A stretch of DNA of 64,000 nt from Pontibacter rufus (lineage in GTDB: Bacteria > Bacteroidota > Bacteroidia > Cytophagales > Hymenobacteraceae), in contig NZ_JADQDR010000002.1 of the NCBI RefSeq assembly GCF_015694705.1, positions 1 to 64,000 of the forward strand. Reading direction: 5' to 3'. Below are positions 8,965 to 18,512 of this stretch, one piece after another. Under the pieces are notes generated by a model. It made no database searches. It worked only from the letters and a program-made list of their open reading frames with translations, and was not told where the DNA came from. The translations under genes were made by a program, and so were the position numbers. Position 1 is the stretch's first letter. The number at the start of each line of letters is the position of its first letter.

Positions 8965-9579
8965 TTATTTTATATTATAAGTCAGTAAAGGCACTTGTCC
9001 GTTTGCACCGAAATCGGATAGTATAAGCCCTATGCCTTTAGAAAAATAATAATGGGTAGTCAGGCCTACCCCCAGATCCTCTCCCATAAAAATGTAGCTG
9101 GTTTCCATTTTCACGTTAATTACGTTGTTATACGTTTTGCCTTCTACTGTTTTGGACACGTTCTTTTCTACAATCGTTAACGTCATTTTAGTGTCTATAC
9201 CATTTATGGAGGTAGTCTGCTCCCAGGGTTCTCCAACAGGTGTTTCTTCTTTTAAGATGGCAATCTCGAGGCTACCCACAGCTGGTACCATGCCCACAGC
9301 TGTATAAACGCCCTTTTCCTTTAATACATAAGATTTATTTACGCTGGTGCCTTGTTTTGACTCCATCTCATGGTAGGTTTTACCATTTATAACGCTGGTT
9401 GTTCCCGTAACTGTCAGCGTATAAGGAGAGATACCGCCATAGGTCCAGGTGGACCCTGTTGTAGTTGGCAGATAGTCCAGCTCAGCACCTGGCGCCGCTT
9501 CCGGATCATCTTCTTTACCGCAGGACATTAACGTGCCTACTGCAAGGCACCAAATCAAAAGGAATTTAATCTTGTTCAT
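8965..9579 (-). CDS. Hypothetical lipoprotein
   Basis: 204 residues from ATG 9579, which gives the lipoprotein signal MNKIKFLLIWCLAVGTLMSC (Cys about residue 20); upstream in-frame codons lack this logic. The mature part begins KEDDPE, a typical outer-membrane-export-like acidic stretch in this phylum, then YLPTTTGSTWTYGG and beta-rich sequence with GKTYHEM and GKTYNNV repeats. This layout is common in Bacteroidota surface lipoproteins of unknown function. No enzyme motif is visible. Confidence 0.75.
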   Translation of the reverse strand: MNKIKFLLIWCLAVGTLMSCGKEDDPEAAPGAELDYLPTTTGSTWTYGGISPYTLTVTGTTSVINGKTYHEMESKQGTSVNKSYVLKEKGVYTAVGMVPAVGSLEIAILKEETPVGEPWEQTTSINGIDTKMTLTIVEKNVSKTVEGKTYNNVINVKMETSYIFMGEDLGVGLTTHYYFSKGIGLILSDFGANGQVPLLTYNIK

Positions 9580-9887
9580 GGTTATATAGTCATTATCTAA
9601 TGCAATAATAAAGAATACCTTGCACAGGTAAAAACTTAATAACCACTTTAATTTTCTGAAGTGATTTGCTGCAGGAATTATGTAGAGACAGCAAGTATAA
9701 CCAAAAATCTTTGGTGCTGATTGGCAGACAAAAGCCAATGATTTCTGTACATCTGCAGGCAGCGATGCATGTGCGCTGAACAAGCCAATGCTGTTAAAGA
9801 ATTGACTTAACTGGCATGGTTGTGCCGGTTCTGATTTGTTGCTTATCAGAACCGGCAGGTTTTATAATGGAGGTTAGGACGATCCTG
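9580..9887. other. Intergenic
   Basis: No gene seen. It contains an AAGTATA copy at 9693 and the hairpin at 9823-9857. Confidence 0.6.
9823..9857. terminator. Hairpin, probable terminator
   Basis: Perfect 13-base arms TGCCGGTTCTGAT / ATCAGAACCGGCA around a 9-base loop. It lies 31 bases after the stop of the leftward gene ending at 9888. The T run is better on the plus strand, so direction is uncertain. Confidence 0.5.
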
Positions 9888-10454
9888 TTAGATTTCAGGC
9901 GGCAGTATGATGCGCCGCGCCCGCCTTTTCCTGGATAGTAAGACTACCGCCGCGGTGGCTACAGCTGCTCCTACGGCCATTTTCTGCAACAAGCTTTTCC
10001 GGTTATACTTCCATTCCATTTTGTAGCCTTTTTCGGCAAAAATGTTAGGAATGTGGCCGTGCACCAGGTCATCTACAATACCCTCTACCACATTTACACG
10101 GTCGGCCAGCAACAGGGGCAGCCAGTGTCCAAAGCTGGACTCGCTATACTTAAAAGCATAGCGCCGGATCATACCGCTCAGCCCCTGCGGCGGCACAGCC
10201 GTTCCGAAAACAGCCGTTATATTGGGGCGCTCAATAGAATGCAGCACTTCTACCGTAACAGGCTGTAGCGGCGGCCGGTCCCAGGTATAGCCTTTGTGTT
10301 CGCCGTTGGTGCGGTGTTTCATCGGGTAGGTAGGGTCGTTTTTCGGATCGGCATCTATGCCCCAACCTTTTATGTGTGCGTAGTCTTTCGCGGCAGGCGG
10401 CGCATCTATGCGCCAGGCGTCTATATTCGTGTTCTCTCTGGTTTGTTCTTCCAT
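9888..10454 (-). CDS. Conserved hypothetical protein with C-terminal membrane anchor
   Basis: 188 residues. The N-terminal part is soluble (WRIDAPPAAKDYAHIKGWG, then PMKHRTNGEHKGYTWDRPP). A region about 80-140 (GLSGMIRRYAFKYSESSFGHWLPLLLADRVNVVEG) looks globular. A single hydrophobic helix near the C-terminus (about 160-176) is followed by an Arg-rich tail, as in a tail-anchored inner-membrane protein. It starts 12 bases after the alcohol dehydrogenase stop and is surely cotranscribed with it, which suggests a shared role in aldehyde or alcohol metabolism. I do not recognise the family. Confidence 0.7.
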   Translation of the reverse strand: MEEQTRENTNIDAWRIDAPPAAKDYAHIKGWGIDADPKNDPTYPMKHRTNGEHKGYTWDRPPLQPVTVEVLHSIERPNITAVFGTAVPPQGLSGMIRRYAFKYSESSFGHWLPLLLADRVNVVEGIVDDLVHGHIPNIFAEKGYKMEWKYNRKSLLQKMAVGAAVATAAVVLLSRKRRARRIILPPEI

Positions 10455-10466
10455 AGCTTTGCTTCT

Positions 10467-11621
10467 TTACATTCTGGCTGATGGCGGGATCAGCACGGTT
10501 TTGATACAATTATCCAGTTTGGCCGAAAACATGCGGTAGGCATCCGCCACTTCCTCCAGCGGTATGTGGTGCGTTATTATTGCTTTGGGATCAAGTATGC
10601 CGTTCTGCACATGTTGGATAAGCCTGGGCAGCAGGCGTTTTACGGCGGTCTGATTGCCCCGTATGGTAACACCCTTGTTCAGGGCGTTGCCTATCGGGAT
10701 GAGGTTATCCGTTGGCCCGTATACGCCTACGATAGACACGACCCCTCCTTTTTTAACTGAGTTAATGGCCCAGTGCAGCGCAGTGGCAGAGCCGGCCTGC
10801 AGCAGCATTTTTCTGCCGGTAATGGTTTGCAGGGCGCTGCCTGCTGCCTCGGCTCCTACCGCATCGATACAGACATCGGCCCCCAGCGAATCGGTTGTTT
10901 TCTTGATAAAGACCACCGGATCTTCCAGCGACCTGAAATTATACGCTTCACATTGTGCATACTTCCGTACAAAGTCCAGCCGGTACTCCACCTGGTCTAT
11001 GACTATCACACGGCCTGCGCCAAACAGCCACGCGCATTTTGCCGCCATAATGCCTACAGGGCCGGCGCCGAAAACCACGACGGTGTCACCGGGCTGTATG
11101 GCGCCCATCTCAGCTGCCTGGTAGCCTGTCGGTACCACGTCGGTCAGCAACACCGCATCATCGGGATGCATCCCTTCCGGAATAACCGTGGGACTTACAT
11201 CGGCATAAGGTACGCGGGCATATTCCGCCTGGCCGCCCAGGTAGCCGCCGGCCGTATGCGAATAACCAAAGATGCCTCCTACAGCAGTGGCCTCAGGATT
11301 GGCTTCATGGCAATTTCCGTATAGCTCCTGTTTGCAGAAAACACACTTCCCGCAGGCAATATTGAAAGGCACGATTACATGGTCACCCACTTTCAGTTTG
11401 TGCACATCCGGACCGATTTCTTCCACCACTCCGATAAATTCATGCCCGAAGGTTTCGCCCACGCGGGTATCTGGTACATCGCCGTTGTATAAGTGCAAAT
11501 CAGACCCGCAAATACAGGAGCGGGTAACCCGTACAATGGCGTCCTGCGGATGCAGAATTTCGGGCATGGGTTTTTGGTCGATACGGACCCGCAGGGGGCC
11601 CCGGTAATTCATAGCCAGCAT
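10467..11621 (-). CDS. Zn-dependent alcohol/formaldehyde dehydrogenase-like protein
   Basis: 384 residues, a medium-chain dehydrogenase of the glutathione-independent formaldehyde dehydrogenase-like group. The catalytic zinc site is seen as CICGSD (Cys) and GHEFIGVVEEIG (His-Glu), the structural zinc site as the CGKCVFCKQELYGNC cluster, and the nucleotide site as VVVFGAGPVGIMAAKCAWLFGA. It would oxidise an alcohol or aldehyde with NAD(P); the substrate cannot be assigned. First gene of a two-gene leftward operon with a small membrane-anchored protein. Confidence 0.85.
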   Translation of the reverse strand: MLAMNYRGPLRVRIDQKPMPEILHPQDAIVRVTRSCICGSDLHLYNGDVPDTRVGETFGHEFIGVVEEIGPDVHKLKVGDHVIVPFNIACGKCVFCKQELYGNCHEANPEATAVGGIFGYSHTAGGYLGGQAEYARVPYADVSPTVIPEGMHPDDAVLLTDVVPTGYQAAEMGAIQPGDTVVVFGAGPVGIMAAKCAWLFGAGRVIVIDQVEYRLDFVRKYAQCEAYNFRSLEDPVVFIKKTTDSLGADVCIDAVGAEAAGSALQTITGRKMLLQAGSATALHWAINSVKKGGVVSIVGVYGPTDNLIPIGNALNKGVTIRGNQTAVKRLLPRLIQHVQNGILDPKAIITHHIPLEEVADAYRMFSAKLDNCIKTVLIPPSARM

Positions 11622-11943
11622 AAGTGTTGTTCCCAGGGTTTAAGTAAGACATGAAAATGAACCTGGCCGGGTGTTTGCCGGATTCTATTGCTCCTGTTCA
11701 GGAACATGTTTTTAGTGCGTTTAAGTAGGTACTTATCTGCGTAGTCAAAGTTTCAGGAACCGGCATGACTACAGGTAATTACGTGTTTATACTTATTTTA
11801 ATGGTATAAAGCCGGTATAAATTCAGTAAGAAAAAGCGAACATTCTCCTAACCTGGAAACATGCTTTAAAGGACAGGACATGAACAAAGATTTTTGTGCC
11901 TGTAAAGGAAATTAAATGTGCATATTTGCACCGTTAGCTTATC
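11622..11943. other. Divergent promoter region
   Basis: This 322-base gap lies between the leftward dehydrogenase and the rightward MFS gene. It should hold both promoters. Only a TATACTT copy (11788) and the dyad at 11918 stand out. Confidence 0.5.
11918..11931. promoter_or_regulatory. Possible operator dyad before the MFS gene
   Basis: GTGCATATTTGCAC, an inverted repeat of form GTGC-N6-GCAC, 12 bases before the MFS start codon. It has the same form as the two dyads at 25624-25658. A single such site is expected about once per 65 kb by chance, so evidence is weak. Confidence 0.25.
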
Positions 11944-13089
11944 ATGATGCAAGCAATAAACAAAGAGCGGGTTTCGCTCAGCATATTCTTTTTTCTTTCC
12001 GGTTTTAATTTTTCGAGTTGGGCGTCCCGGATTCCGACCATCAAAGCTGCCCTGCACCTGAATGAAGCCGAACTGGGTACCATCCTCCTGACCATGCCGG
12101 TCAGCTCCCTTATTGGTTTGCCTTTGTCCGGCTGGCTTGTTTCTAAATTTGAAACCAGGGTGCCGCTGGCCCTTGCTTTCCTGCTAAATTCTGCCTGCCT
12201 TTCCCTGATAGGCCTGGCTACCACACCATTTATGCTGGTAATTGCCTTGTTCCTGTTTTCTTTGAGTTTGCGGATATTTAATATTTCCATTAACACACAG
12301 GCCATTACGCTCCAGAAGCAATCTGCCCGCAAAATCAACGGTTCTTTTCACGGGCTCTGGAGCACCGGCGGCATCATGGGAGTAGGATTTACAACCATGC
12401 TAATTTCGCTGCATATTACCATGGTGCCGCATTTACTTATGGTAGCGGCGGTATCCATACTGGCTGCCTTGCTGTCTTACCGCTTCTTATTACGAAATGA
12501 CCGCTCGGTTACCGGCAATAAGCTGGCTCTCGGCAGGCCCGATCCTTACATTTTATACCTGGGGTTAATGGTATTCTTTGCCGCCGTATGTGAAGGCGGC
12601 ATGTTCGACTGGAGCGGTATTTACTTTCAGCAGGTAGTGAGGGAAGAGGTATTTACGGCCGGCTATCTTATTTTTATGACTTTCATGGCGCTTTCGAGGT
12701 TTATTTCGGATCGGATTATTGAAAGGATCGGCATGGCCAGAACCTACATCCTCAGCGCTTTACTTATCTTTTCAGGTATCAGCCTGTCCATCTGTTTCCC
12801 AACTTTCTGGCCCGCCATGATTGGCTTTTCCCTGGTTGGTTTTGGCACAGCTTCGGTTGTCCCGATGACGTATACTTTAGCCGGTGCTTCTAAAACCTAC
12901 TCCCCCGGCATAGCCATTTCCCTTATTGCTACTTTCAGTATAGTAGGCATGCTGATTGGCCCGCCCATGATTGGGTACCTGGCACATGCTTTTAACCTGA
13001 AGGTTTCGTTTGTTGCCTTCGCGCTAGCGGGTGTCATGCTTATCCCCATTTCGAGAATGTTTTTCAGGATGGAGCAAGCATCAGCGTAG
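11944..13089 (+). CDS. Major facilitator superfamily transporter
   Basis: 381 residues with about 12 membrane helices and the usual two six-helix halves, the linker falling around residues 185-200. The N-terminal region FLSGFNFSSWASRIPTIK and GLPLSGWLVSKFETR match the fucose-permease/YbjJ-like branch of the family, whose members carry sugars or efflux unknown compounds. Substrate not readable. It is monocistronic and divergent from the alcohol dehydrogenase operon. ATG 11944 is adjacent to a second Met codon; either could be used. Confidence 0.85.
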   Translation: MMQAINKERVSLSIFFFLSGFNFSSWASRIPTIKAALHLNEAELGTILLTMPVSSLIGLPLSGWLVSKFETRVPLALAFLLNSACLSLIGLATTPFMLVIALFLFSLSLRIFNISINTQAITLQKQSARKINGSFHGLWSTGGIMGVGFTTMLISLHITMVPHLLMVAAVSILAALLSYRFLLRNDRSVTGNKLALGRPDPYILYLGLMVFFAAVCEGGMFDWSGIYFQQVVREEVFTAGYLIFMTFMALSRFISDRIIERIGMARTYILSALLIFSGISLSICFPTFWPAMIGFSLVGFGTASVVPMTYTLAGASKTYSPGIAISLIATFSIVGMLIGPPMIGYLAHAFNLKVSFVAFALAGVMLIPISRMFFRMEQASA

Positions 13090-13187
13090 GCTTGCTGCCT
13101 TAGTGCTTCGCCAAATCAGAAGTTTAAAATCAATGATGATAACTGAAGTGCCGTTTCGTTAAGGTTTCACCTCATCCCGGAAATAAA

Positions 13188-13802
13188 TCAGGCGGCACTC
13201 AGCCGTTGTAGTATGGCTTTGCAGGGCTCCGGCGAGGTTACTTTTAACATATGCGGAGTATGGAGCGGAACAGCGAAAAAATCACCGGCCTTCAGGCTGT
13301 GTGTCTCGTCTCCGGCTATTATATCACAGGTACCTTCTACAATCAGGAAGCGTTCGTACTCATCCTTATGTACTTCGTAATCTGTCATCTTCTTGATCCA
13401 GGCAATGGCTGTGGTGGCAGCAGGCGTATAGCCTATAATCCTGGCATAGATGTCGTCCGCATCGGGGGGCAGCACCATGTCCGCACGGTTCAGCCACGAA
13501 GCGTAATCCTCCGGACGGGACTGTGCCGTAACAATGGGTGGCGATTCCGGCAACTCTCCGTCTTTCATGCGCTCCATGTAATCAATGGTAGCCAGCAGCA
13601 AGGGCTTTACCACGTCGCGGGGCGCCACAGCATGCGCCAGGGCGTAGCTTTCCATCGCCTGGCTAATGGTCTCTATTTCCTGCCGGATCTCGGGGTGAGC
13701 GGCAACCATCTGTTCTACAGCAAGGGCTTCCTCCGGTGTGGCGGCACCCATCACGTACAGTTCCAAAACCCCGGATGCTATAAAATCTTGAATAGGGTTC
13801 AT
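13188..13802 (-). CDS. ChrR-like cupin with anti-sigma-type N-terminus
   Basis: 204 residues from ATG 13802. The N-terminus (about 5-45: ASGVLELYVMGAATPEEALAVEQMVAAHPEIR) looks like the helical start of anti-sigma factors without a zinc motif. Residues about 120-200 form a cupin (DEYERFLIVEGTCDII, LKAGDFFAVPLHTPHML), as in ChrR, where the cupin half senses oxidative stress and the N-terminal half binds a sigma factor. No ECF sigma gene is adjacent, which is unusual for ChrR. It may regulate a remote sigma factor or only bind a metal or small molecule. Confidence 0.7.
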   Translation of the reverse strand: MNPIQDFIASGVLELYVMGAATPEEALAVEQMVAAHPEIRQEIETISQAMESYALAHAVAPRDVVKPLLLATIDYMERMKDGELPESPPIVTAQSRPEDYASWLNRADMVLPPDADDIYARIIGYTPAATTAIAWIKKMTDYEVHKDEYERFLIVEGTCDIIAGDETHSLKAGDFFAVPLHTPHMLKVTSPEPCKAILQRLSAA

Positions 13803-14142
13803 GCTGGTTCCTCTGCTTTTAAATGATAAAAGGCTTCTATTAGTTTTATCTGTAACATTGCCGGCCAGATACCAGTTCTGCTGATCCGGTAAAAATAACC
13901 TTTCATACAAATTAATCTGAAAGCTGCTTTATTTCCGGGTTCAGGCCGGCCATACTGTTTTCGGATTTTTGTGTGTCTTCTGCCGCTGCAAAGATAGTAT
14001 TTCTTGTAGAAGTATACCTGATGCTTTAACTACTTCGGATGCTATGCCGCCGATATAAGTTCTCCCTTATACATACCGGAAAATTATACCTGCAGCTGCT
14101 AACCTGCAGGCAGCGCAGCCCGTTATCACGGCAGCCACTGTT
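13803..14142. other. Intergenic
   Basis: No gene seen in this gap between two leftward genes. One AAGTATA copy lies at 14010. Confidence 0.55.
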
Positions 14143-14853
14143 TTAAAGCCCATGCGCACTGCCACGTGTAAACCACTCTACTGCCCTTTCCGAGATTAAA
14201 GGAGGAATTTCGTGGCCGCCGTCAAACTCCCTGTAGCTGACCTCCAGGCCCTGGCGCAGCAGTTGCGGCACAATACGCCTGCTACACGGGTCTATAGGCA
14301 ATACCTGGTCTCTGGTACCATGCGAGATAAAAACGGCAGGCTTCCCGGTCTTTTCCAGGGCATAAGCAAAGCCCGGCGAGAAAGCGATAATATGGGTAAA
14401 CAGATCGCCGTTCGTTAAGCCCAGGCTCAGGCCATAAGAAGCGCCGTCTGAAAAGCCCCCGATAGCTACCTGTGCCGGGTTTATGGCATAAGCGGTAAAA
14501 ATATGGGCAAGCGCCTGGTCTATAAGTATAACATCGGGCCCGAAGGCATCGCCGGCAATAATGTCCCAGGTATAAGTTTGGGCAGCCGGCGCCAGCAGCA
14601 CCATGTTTAGCTCGTCGGCGTACTGCTGTAGCAGTGATAAGCCCTGCCCGGCCGGCGCGCCGGCGCCATGCAGCATCACAGCCAGGGCAGCCGGCTGGGT
14701 GTTGTCGTATTCCTGGGGAATGTACAAAAAGCTTTCTTTTTTATTATCCAGCGGAAGCGGAAGTATACCTTTTTCGGTTTCCTGCTTCCCGGTAAAAGCA
14801 CCTGGCCTCGCAGTCAGCCGCCCTGTTTTATACTTGCTTCTTTCCGTGATCAT
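14143..14853 (-). CDS. Alpha/beta hydrolase, phospholipase/carboxylesterase type
   Basis: 236 residues from ATG 14853. Catalytic features are AVMLHGAGA (oxyanion region), the nucleophile elbow GGFSDG (GxSxG), the Asp region SHGTRDQVLP and the His in DGGHEIPP. This matches the YpfH/carboxylesterase family of small soluble serine hydrolases acting on short esters. The N-terminal 30 residues are polar and carry no signal peptide, so it is likely cytoplasmic. It stands alone between two leftward genes. Confidence 0.8.
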   Translation of the reverse strand: MITERSKYKTGRLTARPGAFTGKQETEKGILPLPLDNKKESFLYIPQEYDNTQPAALAVMLHGAGAPAGQGLSLLQQYADELNMVLLAPAAQTYTWDIIAGDAFGPDVILIDQALAHIFTAYAINPAQVAIGGFSDGASYGLSLGLTNGDLFTHIIAFSPGFAYALEKTGKPAVFISHGTRDQVLPIDPCSRRIVPQLLRQGLEVSYREFDGGHEIPPLISERAVEWFTRGSAHGL

Positions 14854-14941
14854 TGCTTCCGTGCTTTTAAATGCAACAGCATGTATACACATACGGCAAA
14901 AAGCTCCGGGTATTTGCACCAGAAGCGAAAGGTGTAAATAA

Positions 14942-14964
14942 AAAAGGAGCGCTTGGCTCCTTTT
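14942..14964 (-). terminator. Hairpin terminator
   Basis: Arms AAAAGGAGC / GCTCCTTTT around a 5-base loop. On the minus strand a T run follows. It lies 28 bases after the stop of the gene ending at 14992. Confidence 0.75.
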
Positions 14965-14991
14965 CTGTTCGTGTAATATTTATACTTCGGG

Positions 14992-15360
14992 TTAAAACCT
15001 GTCGGAAGTATCTGCAGTACCTGCTTCTTTGAAATGCGTGGCCTGTTTGATGGTTTTCTCTTTACCCTCTGCATCTTCATACGTGCGCTCCTCCACTTCT
15101 ACCGAGAGGCTTTTTCCTTTCAGCTCTTTGGAGTCTACCTCGGTTTTGTTTATGCCCAGTGCTTTTAAGAAGGCTGCCAGAATAGGCTGGCCGGGTTCAC
15201 TCAGGTAAAAGCGCTGGTTGATAAAACCGTCTTCGTTTTCAAAGCGGCAGTTAATAAACGGCACATCCTTGTTCTCGCTCCGGCCCTCTTCCACTTCTGT
15301 TATTTTTACCACGTGCCGTCCTTCCGGCAGGTATGGCTTTTCATCTATCTTCAGTTTCAT
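14992..15360 (-). CDS. Conserved hypothetical protein
   Basis: 122 residues, soluble and strongly charged. MKLKIDEKPYLPEGRHVVKITEVEEGRS at the start and INQRFYLSEPGQPIL in the middle resemble phage- or plasmid-type DUF669-like single-strand-DNA-associated proteins, but the likeness is weak. No catalytic residues are visible. Followed by a clean terminator. Function unknown. Confidence 0.65.
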   Translation of the reverse strand: MKLKIDEKPYLPEGRHVVKITEVEEGRSENKDVPFINCRFENEDGFINQRFYLSEPGQPILAAFLKALGINKTEVDSKELKGKSLSVEVEERTYEDAEGKEKTIKQATHFKEAGTADTSDRF

Positions 15361-15570
15361 AATTGCATATTTTTATTATGCTAATGATATACGCAAAGAA
15401 ACTCATAAAGTTGAGATTTGGGGATGTTATAGCTCTTGTTTACTAACTGTTTTAGCACGCATCTTCCTTAAAGTTGTGCCAGATCAGCTGAAAGCGACGA
15501 AGAAACCTGTCTGGAGATAACAAATAAGCAGCTGATGAAGTAAGTACCTTAGAAGTATAAAGCTAAACCG

Positions 15571-16032
15571 ATGGAAGGTATTTTTAATACAAGCGGCAAA
15601 TCTGCTGAAATCCCTGCTCAGGCATATTCACCACAAAATGAGCAGGAGGCCTGGATAGCGGTTATGCAGGCCTGCATAGCCGTGGATAATAATGTTGCAG
15701 ATGAGGAACTTGATATTTTGGCGCAAACCTTAGCGAATAAAAAGCTTTTTAAAGGGCATGATATTATGGCCTATTGCAGAACAGTATTTTATGCGCACGC
15801 ACAATTTGGCAGTAAAGTTTTAATTGATAATTCGATAGACAAAATAGCTGTTGAGAACAGGGCTACTCTTTTTGCCTTAACCATACAGCTCGTGCTTTCT
15901 GATTGCATTATAAACGACAAGGAAAAAGAACTCATCACCTACCTCTACTCTGCCCTGGATCTGGAAACTGATGTTGCCAACAGGATTGTAGATACTGTTC
16001 TGATACTGAATAAAGATAACACCTGCTCCTAG
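15571..16032 (+). CDS. TerB-like domain protein
   Basis: 153 residues, all-helical and soluble. The stretch EAWIAVMQACIAVDNNVADEELDILAQTL has the TerB-like pattern of a helix, an acidic turn (D-N-x-V-x-D-E-E) and a second helix. It recurs in degenerate form as LVLSDCIINDKEKELITYLYSAL. TerB proteins are linked with tellurite resistance and membrane-associated stress complexes, but no ter cluster is present, so only the fold is claimed. It is flanked by a leftward hypothetical gene and an antiporter gene 286 bases downstream. Confidence 0.65.
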   Translation: MEGIFNTSGKSAEIPAQAYSPQNEQEAWIAVMQACIAVDNNVADEELDILAQTLANKKLFKGHDIMAYCRTVFYAHAQFGSKVLIDNSIDKIAVENRATLFALTIQLVLSDCIINDKEKELITYLYSALDLETDVANRIVDTVLILNKDNTCS

Positions 16033-16318
16033 CTTTAAACTATCCTGCTGCAACGGAAACCAGGCGTACGGCCGGCAACAATCTGTTGGAACTGCTATAC
16101 TTCCCGGGACTAACCCAATCTCCGCCTGCTACGTGTAACCGGCCTGTAAACATTTTCTGTGGCTGTCTCAGAAATTGTACTGCCTGGCCTACAGTTTTTG
16201 CCTCATATTCAGCATCGCAGCGCCATTCACCATTATTATTGCACTGATTACGTAGCTTCTATGAACCAGATCTATGGCTCCCCGTAGTAGAAGCATTTAT
16301 CTCCTGAACTTACCTTAA

Positions 16319-18340
16319 ATGCTTATACTTTCCTTGTTTAGCCTGCCCTTCCAGGACCCGGTCCTGGTTTTCGCAGTTATTTTGCTGGTGATTCTCTTTT
16401 CACCAATGATTTTTGACCGGTTTCGCATTCCGGGTATTTTGGGTCTTATACTTTCCGGTGTGCTGCTGGGCCCGCATGGCTTCGGGGTGCTGGAGCGCGA
16501 TGAAAGCGTGGTGCTGTTCAGTACTATCGGCCTGCTCTACATCATGTTCCTGGCCGGCCTGGAAATGGACATGGATGATTTCCGGAAGAATCGGAACAGG
16601 AGCATTGTGTTCGGGGTGCTCACTTTTATTATTCCACTGATTCTGGGTTATTTTGGCACGCATTACATACTTGGTTACAGCCCGGTTTCGTCGTTCTTGC
16701 TGGCCAGCATGTTTTCTACCCATACGCTGATAGCCTACCCCATTATTGGCCGCCTGGGCATTACGCAGAACAGGACGGTAACCCTAATACTGGGCGGCAC
16801 TATACTTACCGATGCTGCCGTACTGATTATCCTGGCCGTTATCACCAACCTGCAGAAACCGGATGTATCGGCCCTGTTCTGGGTTCAGTTTGTCGCGTCG
16901 CTGGCCGCTTTTGTATTCTTTATGTTGTGGGGGGTGCCCCGTATAGGCCGCTGGTTTTTTAAGTACCTGGAGGGCGCCGGCAACTCCCAGTTCCTGTTTA
17001 TACTTGCTGTGGTGTTTATTTCGGGCTTTCTTGCCCATGCGGCAGGAGCCGAACCAATTATTGGTGCCTTCCTGGCCGGGTTGGCGCTTAACCAGCTTAT
17101 ACCCAAAACATCGCCTTTGATGCACCGCACAGAATTTGTCGGAAACACTCTGTTTATCCCATTTTTCCTCATCAGTGTGGGGATGCTGGTAGACGTCAGG
17201 GTACTGCTGAAAGGCCCGCAGGCGCTTTTTGTAGCAGCCGTTATCATTCTTATTTCTTACGCAGGCAAATGGCTCGCGGCCTTTCTGACGCAAAAGATTT
17301 ATAAACTGGAGCCGAGCGAAAGAAACCTGATCTGGGGTATGAGTTCGTCGCATGCCGCTGCGACCATTGCTGTTGTCCTGATCGGGTATAACATTAAACT
17401 GTTGGATGAGAATGCACTGAATGGCACCATCATCCTTATACTTGTTTCCTGCCTTGTCAGCAGCATCATCGCCGAAAAAGCGGGCCGGAAAATCGCCATT
17501 GCAGAAGAAGAAAAAATCCCTGAAACCACTGAAGCCGAAGAACGCATCCTGCTGCCCATAGCAGGAACGGAGGAAGACGACATAAACCGGCTGGTTGATT
17601 TTGCCCTGCTGATCAAAAATCCAAAATCAGCTGAGCCGTTACTGCCGCTGCTGGTTGTGTCGGAGCACCAGGCGCCGGAAAACCAGATTAAACTGCACCA
17701 GAAAAAGATGGTCGGGGTAGCCAGCGAAGCCACAGAGGAGGTGGAGCAACTGCGCCCCGTTTACCGGGTAGACGTAAGTGTGTCTAACGGTATTTTAAGG
17801 GCCGTGAGTGAAATGCGCATCACCGAGATTGTGATGCCCTGGAATGGTAAGCTTACAGCCCGGGACAGGTATTTAGGCGGCATCATTGACCGGGTCGTGA
17901 AAAACACAGAAGTACAGACCCTGTTCTGCAAATTCCGTAATCCCCTAAATATCCTGGAAACCATTGTGGCCGTGGTGCCCCGTAACACAGAACGCGAGGC
18001 AGGATTTCCGTTGTGGGTTAACACCATTATGCAGCTAGCCAAAGGAGCCGGTGCTAAAATACGGATTTTGGGTTCAGCCCGTACGCTGGAGAAAATGGAG
18101 GTATACGTCACAAACCAGGACCGGTACACTGTTGCTATTACCTATGAACTTTTTGAAGACTGGGATGATTTTCTGACCCTGACGAAGCAGGTAACACCTA
18201 ACGATTTACTGACTGTGGTATTGGGCCGGCCGCATACCATTTCTTACCGCCATGATTTTGCCAAAGTACCCCGCCATCTGTCCCGGCATTTCAAGGACAT
18301 TAGCTTCGTTATTCTATACCCTGAGCAGAAAGCCCGCTAA
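16319..18340 (+). CDS. CPA2-family cation/proton antiporter with C-terminal cytoplasmic domain
   Basis: 673 residues. Residues about 10-400 hold 12-13 membrane helices with CPA2 features: IPGILGLILSGVLLGPHGFG near the start, LFLAGLEMD-type helix and the discontinuous helix AEPIIGAFLAGLAL. The cytoplasmic half (about 430-670) contains two Usp-like segments (LLPIAGTEEDDINRLVDFAL and ETIVAVVPRNTERE). It would exchange Na+ or K+ for H+ at the inner membrane. Five TATACTT copies lie in the gene, all as ATA-CTT (Ile-Leu) codon pairs. Confidence 0.9.
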   Translation: MLILSLFSLPFQDPVLVFAVILLVILFSPMIFDRFRIPGILGLILSGVLLGPHGFGVLERDESVVLFSTIGLLYIMFLAGLEMDMDDFRKNRNRSIVFGVLTFIIPLILGYFGTHYILGYSPVSSFLLASMFSTHTLIAYPIIGRLGITQNRTVTLILGGTILTDAAVLIILAVITNLQKPDVSALFWVQFVASLAAFVFFMLWGVPRIGRWFFKYLEGAGNSQFLFILAVVFISGFLAHAAGAEPIIGAFLAGLALNQLIPKTSPLMHRTEFVGNTLFIPFFLISVGMLVDVRVLLKGPQALFVAAVIILISYAGKWLAAFLTQKIYKLEPSERNLIWGMSSSHAAATIAVVLIGYNIKLLDENALNGTIILILVSCLVSSIIAEKAGRKIAIAEEEKIPETTEAEERILLPIAGTEEDDINRLVDFALLIKNPKSAEPLLPLLVVSEHQAPENQIKLHQKKMVGVASEATEEVEQLRPVYRVDVSVSNGILRAVSEMRITEIVMPWNGKLTARDRYLGGIIDRVVKNTEVQTLFCKFRNPLNILETIVAVVPRNTEREAGFPLWVNTIMQLAKGAGAKIRILGSARTLEKMEVYVTNQDRYTVAITYELFEDWDDFLTLTKQVTPNDLLTVVLGRPHTISYRHDFAKVPRHLSRHFKDISFVILYPEQKAR

Positions 18341-18497
18341 AGCACGCACAGGTTCTCAGAATTGGTACATCCGTTCATTACGTCAGGCAGTCATATACCG
18401 GAAACTGATATTTTCTTTAATCTCGCCCCTTTTTTCTCCGTAGAAAGTAATTCCATGGCATAGCCAACGGAAACATAATGTAAAGTTCTATAAAACA

Positions 18498-18505
18498 AAA
18501 AGGAG
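18498..18505 (+). promoter_or_regulatory. Strong Shine-Dalgarno sequence
   Basis: AAAAGGAG, spaced 7 bases from ATG 18513. Most genes in the window lack a comparable site. Confidence 0.7.
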
Positions 18506-18512
18506 ACAAACG

